Assembly: GCF_007989085.1 (NCBI RefSeq)
Contig: NZ_BJVJ01000019.1
Location: 1-64,000 of the forward strand
Direction of reading: 5' to 3'
DNA length: 64,000 nt
Source: Pseudonocardia sulfidoxydans NBRC 16205
GTDB lineage: Bacteria > Actinomycetota > Actinomycetes > Mycobacteriales > Pseudonocardiaceae
Positions 58,944 through 64,000 of this stretch are shown in pieces. The notes under the pieces were generated by a model. That model was not told where the DNA came from, searched no databases, and saw only the letters and a list, made by a program, of their open reading frames with translations. The stretch's first letter is position 1. Each line of letters opens with the position of its first letter. Both the position numbers and the translations under genes were made by a program.

Positions 58944-59022
58944 AAAACCTTTCCCGGGCACTCGTCGACGAGGACGTCGTCCACGCGAGTCCGGCTCCCA
59001 CGTCGGAAGGAGGCGGTGGCAC

Positions 59023-59703
59023 ATGTGCGGCATCGTCGGACTGCACCTGAAGAACCCCGCGCTGCAGCCGGAGCTCGGTCGGCTCTTCGTGCCGATGATC
59101 GAGGCGATGACCTCACGCGGCCCGGACAGCGCCGGTCTCGCGCTCTACGACGACACGGGCATGCACGTCGTCAAGGACGTGGGGCTGCCCCGCGACATCT
59201 GCGCCGCGCACGACATCGCCTCGCGCAGCGGCTACCAGGCCGTCGGGCACACCCGGATGGCCACCGAGTCGGCGATCACCCCCGAGCACGCGCACCCGTT
59301 CACCCCGGCGCCCGGTCTCGCGTTGGTGCACAACGGCTCGTTCTCCAACCACGCGTCGGTGCGCCGGAACCTGGCCTTCGACGGGATCACCTGCACCACC
59401 GACAACGACTCCGAGGTCGCGGCGCGGTTCATCGGTCGCGAGATCGCGCGCGGCGCCGACCTCGAGGACGCCATGCGGATGGTGCTCAAGGAGTTCGACG
59501 GGTTCTTCACCCTGCTCGTGACCACCGCGACCCAGTTCGCGGTGTTGCGCGACTCGTTCGCCTGCAAGCCTGCCGTGATCGCCGAGACCACCGACTACGT
59601 TGCGATGGCCTCGGAGTACCACGCCCTGGCCGAGCTGCCGGGGATCACCGACGCCCGGATCGTCGAGCCCGAGCCGGAGAGGGTCTACGCATGGTCGCGC
59701 TGA
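59023..59703 (+). CDS. mgsA: Class II glutamine amidotransferase domain, MgsA/GlxB-like
   Basis: The 226-aa protein begins MCGIVGL with the Ntn nucleophile Cys2, and has MTSRGPDSAGLALYDD, GHTRMATESAITPEHAHPF and HNGSFSNHASVRRNL, typical of GltB/GlxB-type amidotransferase subunits. It releases ammonia from glutamine for the next two subunits. The domain order in this operon matches mgsABC of N-methylglutamate synthase. GGAAGGAGG precedes the ATG. It overlaps the next gene by 13 bases. Confidence 0.85.
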   Translation: MCGIVGLHLKNPALQPELGRLFVPMIEAMTSRGPDSAGLALYDDTGMHVVKDVGLPRDICAAHDIASRSGYQAVGHTRMATESAITPEHAHPFTPAPGLALVHNGSFSNHASVRRNLAFDGITCTTDNDSEVAARFIGREIARGADLEDAMRMVLKEFDGFFTLLVTTATQFAVLRDSFACKPAVIAETTDYVAMASEYHALAELPGITDARIVEPEPERVYAWSR

Positions 59704-60392
59704 ACGCCGGGATCACCCAGGAGCTGAAGATCGACCTCGCCACCAGCTCGATCCGCGAGCTGAACGCCGAGCTGCACGCCCCGACGGCACGGCGCTACGA
59801 GGTGCACAACCCCCGCGGTGCGGAGGCCATCGCGGTCGGCCTGCGCGACGAGATCGACGTCGAGATCCACGGCCCGGCCGGCTACTACTGCGCCGGGATG
59901 AACATGCACGCCGACATCGTCGTGCACGGCAACGTCGGCACCGGCGTCGCGGAGAACATGATGTCGGGCTCGGTGCGGGTCAGGGGCGACGCGTCGCAGT
60001 CCGCCGGGGCCACCGCGCACGGCGGTCTGCTCGTGATCGAGGGCAGCGCGTCGATGCGGTGCGGGATCTCGATGAAGGGCGTCGACATCGTGGTGGGCGG
60101 CAACGTCGGGCCGATGAGCGCGTTCATGGCCCAGGCCGGCCGGCTGGTCGTGTGCGGGGACGCCGGGGAGGGCCTGGGCGACTCGATCTACGAGGCGCGG
60201 CTCTACGTCCGCGGCAGCGTCGCGTCGCTGGGTTCGGACTGCGTCGAGAAACAGATGCGCGACGAGCACGTCGCCGAGCTGACCGAGCTGCTCGCCGCCG
60301 CGGGCATGGACCACGACGTCTCGCAGTTCCGCCGCTTCGGCTCGGCCCGCCGGCTCTACCACTTCGCCGCCCACAACTCGGCCGCCTACTGA
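59691..60392 (+). CDS. mgsB: GltB C-terminal-like subunit, MgsB/GlxC-like
   Basis: The 233-aa protein matches the glutamate synthase beta-helix domain (GXGXXG repeats): NVGTGVAENMMSGSVRVRGD, GGLLVIEGSASMRCGISMKG, GGNVGPMSAFMAQAGRLVVC. The right-handed beta-helix repeat links the amidotransferase and FMN domains in GltB; here it is a separate subunit. Overlaps mgsA-like by 13 bases. Confidence 0.85.
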   Translation: MVALNAGITQELKIDLATSSIRELNAELHAPTARRYEVHNPRGAEAIAVGLRDEIDVEIHGPAGYYCAGMNMHADIVVHGNVGTGVAENMMSGSVRVRGDASQSAGATAHGGLLVIEGSASMRCGISMKGVDIVVGGNVGPMSAFMAQAGRLVVCGDAGEGLGDSIYEARLYVRGSVASLGSDCVEKQMRDEHVAELTELLAAAGMDHDVSQFRRFGSARRLYHFAAHNSAAY

Positions 60393-60422
60393 CCCGCGCC
60401 CGACGTTCCCAGGGAGCCTTCG

Positions 60423-61745
60423 ATGACCGATCCCACCCAGGCCGGGCTGCGCGAGTCCGCCACGTTCGACCGCGCCACCATCGCCGGCATCCAGCGGGCC
60501 GCCGAGACCGGCGTCTACGACATCCGCGGCTGGGGCGCCAAGCGCGCCGTCCCGCACTTCGACGACCTGCTGCTGCTGGGCGCGAGCATGTCGCGCTACC
60601 CGCTGGAGGGCTACCGCGAGCGCTGCGACACCGACGTCGTCCTCGGCGACCGGCACGCGCGCAACCCGCTGCACCTCGACATCCCGGTCACGATCGCCGG
60701 GATGAGCTTCGGCGCCCTGTCCGCGCAGGCCAAGGAGGCGCTGGGCCGCGGCGCCACGGAGGTCGGCACCTCGACCACCACCGGCGACGGCGGGATGACC
60801 CCCGAGGAACGCGGCCAGTCCAAGAACCTCGTCTACCAGTACCTGCCCTCGCGCTACGGGATGAACCCCGACGACCTGCGCTCGGCCGACGCGATCGAGA
60901 TCGTGCTGGGCCAGGGCGCCAAGCCCGGCGGTGGCGGCATGCTGCTCGGGCAGAAGATCAGCGACCGCGTCGCCGGCATGCGCACCCTGCCCGCCGGGAT
61001 CGACCAGCGCAGCGCGTGCCGCCACCCCGACTGGACGGGCCCGGACGACCTGACGATCAAGATCCTCGAGCTGCGCGAGATCACCGACTGGCAGAAACCG
61101 ATCTACATCAAGGTCGGCGCCACCCGCACCTACTACGACGTGAAGCTCGCGGTCGCCGCGGGCGCCGACGTCGTGGTCGTCGACGGGATGCAGGGCGGCA
61201 CCGCCGCCACCCAGGAGGTGTTCATCGAGCACGTCGGAATCCCGACGCTGGCCGCGATCCCGCAGGCCGTGCAGGCGCTCGCGGAGCTGGGCCTGCACCG
61301 CAAGGTGCAGCTGATCGTCTCCGGCGGCATCCGCACCGGCGCCGACGTCGCGAAGGCGATGGCGCTGGGCGCCGACGCCGTCGCGATCGGCACCGCCGCG
61401 CTGATCGCGCTGGGCGACAACCACCCCCGCTACGCCGACGAGTACGCGAAGATCGGCTCGGCGCCGGGCTACTACGACGACTACCAGGACGGGCGCGACC
61501 CCGCCGGGATCACCACGCAGGACCCGGAGCTCTCGGCGCGGCTCGACCCGGTCGAGGGCGGCCGCCGCGTCGCCAACTATCTGCGGGTACTGACGTTGGA
61601 GGCGCAGACCCTCGCGCGGGCCTGCGGGAAGGCGCACCTGCGCAACCTGGAGCCCGAGGACCTCGTCGCGCTGACGATCGAGGCCGCGGCGATGGCCCGG
61701 GTGCCACTCGCCGGCACCTCGTGGATCCCCGGTCAAGGCTTCTAG
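60423..61745 (+). CDS. mgsC: FMN-binding glutamate synthase-like subunit, MgsC/GlxD-like
   Basis: The 440-aa protein is the GltB FMN/synthase domain: MSFGALSAQAKEALGRGATE, TTGDGGMTPEERGQSKNLVY, KPGGGGMLLGQKISDRVAGM and VSGGIRTGADVAKAMALGAD (phosphate/FMN site). It would catalyse transfer of the released amine onto a 2-oxo acid or glutamate with FMN. Sits 30 bases after mgsB. Confidence 0.88.
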   Translation: MTDPTQAGLRESATFDRATIAGIQRAAETGVYDIRGWGAKRAVPHFDDLLLLGASMSRYPLEGYRERCDTDVVLGDRHARNPLHLDIPVTIAGMSFGALSAQAKEALGRGATEVGTSTTTGDGGMTPEERGQSKNLVYQYLPSRYGMNPDDLRSADAIEIVLGQGAKPGGGGMLLGQKISDRVAGMRTLPAGIDQRSACRHPDWTGPDDLTIKILELREITDWQKPIYIKVGATRTYYDVKLAVAAGADVVVVDGMQGGTAATQEVFIEHVGIPTLAAIPQAVQALAELGLHRKVQLIVSGGIRTGADVAKAMALGADAVAIGTAALIALGDNHPRYADEYAKIGSAPGYYDDYQDGRDPAGITTQDPELSARLDPVEGGRRVANYLRVLTLEAQTLARACGKAHLRNLEPEDLVALTIEAAAMARVPLAGTSWIPGQGF

Positions 61746-61778
61746 TACTCGCTCTTCACACCCGATGAAGGAGTTGGC

Positions 61779-63134
61779 ATGAGTGACGGACGGGACGACC
61801 TCGCGGCACGGGCCGACGAGGACGGGATCGAGTTCTTCCTCGCGATGTTCGTCGACATGCACGGCAAGCCGTGTGCGAAGGCGGTACCGCGGTCGAGCCT
61901 GAACATGCTGATGGACGGCGGTGCGGGCTTCGCAGGGTTCGCCGCGGGCGACATCGGCCAGGGCCCGGCCGACCCGGACCTCACGGTGCTGCCCGACGCC
62001 GCGTCCTACACCCGGGTGCCGTGGAAGCCGGGCGTCGCGGTGCTGCACTGCGACCCGCAGGTCGACGGGGAGCCCTGGCCCTACGCGCCCCGGGTCATCC
62101 TCAAGCGGCTGCTGTCCCAGCTCGAGGCCGAGCGCGGGTGGGTGCTCAAGACCGGTGTCGAGGCCGAGTACTCGCTGCTGCGCCGCGCCCCCGACGGCGG
62201 CCTGGAGATCGCCGACGCGCTCGACAGCTCGGCCAAGCCCTGCTACGAGGTCAAGGGCCTGACCCGCATGTGGGACTTCCTCTCGACGCTGTCCACGCAC
62301 ATGAACGAGCTCGGGTGGGGCAACTACGCCAACGACCACGAGGACGGCAACGGCCAGTTCGAGAGCAACTTCACCTACTCCGACGCCGTCACCACGGCCG
62401 ACCGGACGATCTTCTTCCGGTACATGGTCCACATGCTCGCCCACGACGCCGGCATGACGGCGACGTTCATGCCCAAGCCGTTCAGCAACGTCACCGGCAA
62501 CGGCCTGCACACCCACCTGAGCCTGTGGACCGCCGACGACGAGCCGCTGTTCGCGGGCGACGGTGACACGCTCGGCCTGTCCAAGATCGCCTACCAGTTC
62601 GTCGCGGGCCTGCTCGACCACGGCCGCGCGAGCGCCGGCATCATCTGCCCGACCGTCAACTCCTACAAGCGCATCGGCGTCGGCGCCCCGGACTCGGGAG
62701 CCACCTGGGCCCCCGCCTACGTCGCCTACGGCGGCAACAACCGCAGCCTGCTGCTGCGGGTGCCGGAGGGTGGCCGCGTCGAGCACCGCGGCGTGGACGG
62801 TTCGGCCAACCCGTACCTGTCGTCGGCCGTGCTGCTGGCCGGGGGTCTCGACGGCATCGACCGCGCCCTCGACCCGGGCGAGCAGACCACCGACAACCTG
62901 TTCGCGCTCGACCCGTCCGAGGTCGCCGCACGCGGGATCGAGCACCTGCCCCGTTCGCTGGACCGTGCCGTCGACGAGCTCGTCGAGGACTCGGTGCTGC
63001 GCCGCGGGCTGGGGGTCCTGCCCGACGGCAGCGACTTCGTCGACTACTTCGCCGGCGTCAAGCGCGCCGAGTTCGACGCCTACCACTCGACGGTCTCCCA
63101 GTGGGAGATCGACCGCTACCTCACCCAGTTCTGA
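61779..63134 (+). CDS. gmaS: Glutamine synthetase-like ligase, GmaS/type III-like
   Basis: The 451-aa protein is a glutamine-synthetase relative: FLAMFVDMHGKPCAKAVPRS, TGVEAEYSLLRRAPDGG, HEDGNGQFESNFTYSDAVTT, NGLHTHLSLWTADDEPLF and the adenylation/active-site-like stretch NSYKRIGVGAPDSGATWAPA. This is the GMAS/type III group that joins methylamine and glutamate to gamma-glutamylmethylamide, or glutamine. Position after mgsABC favours GmaS, but a true glutamine synthetase role is not excluded. Confidence 0.82.
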   Translation: MSDGRDDLAARADEDGIEFFLAMFVDMHGKPCAKAVPRSSLNMLMDGGAGFAGFAAGDIGQGPADPDLTVLPDAASYTRVPWKPGVAVLHCDPQVDGEPWPYAPRVILKRLLSQLEAERGWVLKTGVEAEYSLLRRAPDGGLEIADALDSSAKPCYEVKGLTRMWDFLSTLSTHMNELGWGNYANDHEDGNGQFESNFTYSDAVTTADRTIFFRYMVHMLAHDAGMTATFMPKPFSNVTGNGLHTHLSLWTADDEPLFAGDGDTLGLSKIAYQFVAGLLDHGRASAGIICPTVNSYKRIGVGAPDSGATWAPAYVAYGGNNRSLLLRVPEGGRVEHRGVDGSANPYLSSAVLLAGGLDGIDRALDPGEQTTDNLFALDPSEVAARGIEHLPRSLDRAVDELVEDSVLRRGLGVLPDGSDFVDYFAGVKRAEFDAYHSTVSQWEIDRYLTQF

Positions 63135-63163
63135 CCCAGACCCAGTTCGGAGAGAAAGCCGGA

Positions 63164-64000
63164 ATGAGCCGCAACGGACAACGCACACCGCGGTACTCCG
63201 CGTGGAGCCTGGTCAGACACGGCCTCGGCGCGGGCGGCGAGTGGGGGCGCGCGTTCCGCCACCACACACCGAGACAGGCCTACGACGTCGTCATCATCGG
63301 TGGCGGCGTGCACGGGCTGGCCACCGCGCACTACCTCGCCGAGAACCACGGCATCACGAACATCGCGGTCCTGGAGAAGTCCTACATCGGGTCGGGTGGA
63401 TCGGGGCGCAACACCGCGATCCTGCGGTCGAACTACCTGACCCCCGAAGGCGTCCGGTTCTACGACCGGTCGGTGAAGCTCTACGAGCACCTCGCCGCCG
63501 ACCTGAACTTCAACGTCATGTTCTCCCAGCGCGGACACATGACGTTGGCCCACAACGACAGCTCGCTGCGCACGATGCACTGGCGCGCCGAGGTCAACAA
63601 GCTGCAGGGCGTCGACTCGTCGGTGATCGACCCGGGCGAGATCAAGAAGCTCGTCCCGTACATGGACGTGTCCGCCTCGACGCGCTACCCGATCCTCGGC
63701 GCGCTCTACCACCCGCCGGGCGGCATCATCCGCCACGACGCGGTGGTGTGGGGCTACGCCCGCTCCGCCGACGCCCACGGCGTGCACATCCACCAGAAGA
63801 CCGAGGTCGTCGGCATCGACGTCACGTCGAACCGGGTGACCGGGGTGCGCACCGCCGACGGCCGCCGGATCAGCGCACCGGTGGTGGTCAACTGCACCGC
63901 CGGGTGGTCGACCCTGATCTCGGACATGGTCGGCGTCGACATGCCGGTGCAGACGTTCCCGCTGCAGGCCGCGGTCACCGAACCGGTGAAACCGTTCCTC
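63164..64000 (+). CDS. Sarcosine-oxidase beta/N-methylglutamate-dehydrogenase-like subunit (partial)
   Basis: At least 279 residues; the gene continues past the window end. A GGGVHG dinucleotide-binding motif (46-51) in VVIIGGGVHGLATAHYLAEN and IGSGGSGRNTAILRSNYLTPEG match the FAD-dependent SoxB/MgdA family. In this context it probably oxidises N-methylglutamate (MgdA) or sarcosine (SoxB); only the genes downstream (mgdB-D or soxDAG) would decide. GGAGAGAAAGCCGG precedes ATG 63164. Confidence 0.85.
   Translation, partial: MSRNGQRTPRYSAWSLVRHGLGAGGEWGRAFRHHTPRQAYDVVIIGGGVHGLATAHYLAENHGITNIAVLEKSYIGSGGSGRNTAILRSNYLTPEGVRFYDRSVKLYEHLAADLNFNVMFSQRGHMTLAHNDSSLRTMHWRAEVNKLQGVDSSVIDPGEIKKLVPYMDVSASTRYPILGALYHPPGGIIRHDAVVWGYARSADAHGVHIHQKTEVVGIDVTSNRVTGVRTADGRRISAPVVVNCTAGWSTLISDMVGVDMPVQTFPLQAAVTEPVKPFL

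Noticed and set aside
1-64000. tRNA or rRNA genes
   Set aside because: No T-loop GGTTCGAAT-type motif with a foldable cloverleaf and no conserved rRNA stretches were seen.

Overview
The window is very GC-rich, densely coded DNA with GTG/ATG starts, frequent 4-bp ATGA/GTGA overlaps and no tRNA, rRNA, transposase or CRISPR array. Gene content (SigF/SigB-type sigma factors, Streptomyces-type gas vesicle cluster, F420-dependent oxidoreductase, IdeR-like iron box, MMPL exporter) points to a chromosomal segment of a high-GC actinobacterium, most like Pseudonocardiales; the genus is an inference.

Layout. 1-9,030: stress and housekeeping genes (lipoprotein, PASTA protein, ThDP enzyme, frameshifted SigF-type sigma gene, FAD oxidoreductase, flavodoxin-like protein, HAD phosphatase, Dps). 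9,103-12,202: leftward cassette of acyl-CoA-dehydrogenase-like protein, PIG-L/methyltransferase fusion and GT2 glycosyltransferase. 12,595-13,455: intact SigF-type sigma factor. 14,157-19,977: leftward gas vesicle operon (296-aa protein, SRPBCC protein, gvpA-F-G-O-J-L-S-K). 20,317-25,485: small stress genes, PfkB kinase, an MFS remnant, a DksA-like zinc protein, a third sigma factor and an RsbW-like kinase. 25,660-29,739: four overlapping glycosyltransferase genes. 29,873-34,205: F420 oxidoreductase, SDR and a GAF histidine kinase/LuxR regulator pair. 34,281-37,555: NodB-type deacetylase and penicillin-acylase-family hydrolase, bracketed by two copies of a 50-bp palindrome. 37,902-45,613: a TDT/SLAC1-type transporter translationally coupled to narGHJI. 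45,619-51,999: MMPL exporter with TetR, Na+/H+ antiporter, siderophore-interacting protein with an iron box, ABM monooxygenase. 52,117-55,421: leftward operon of an APC permease with several small membrane proteins of unknown role. 55,903-58,827: second APC permease with an IclR regulator, then GntR. 59,023-64,000: a C1-nitrogen cluster (mgsABC-like, gmaS-like, start of mgdA/soxB-like) that runs off the window.

Together, the left half reads as a general-stress island: three SigF/SigB-family sigma genes, a putative anti-sigma kinase, and many candidate promoters of the form GTTT/GNNT-N14-16-GGGTA upstream of the stress genes, sugar-transfer operons, gas vesicle operon and sigma genes. The right half is metabolic: anaerobic nitrate respiration, iron handling, and amine/amino-acid uptake feeding an N-methylglutamate-type or sarcosine-type pathway with candidate GntR and IclR operators.
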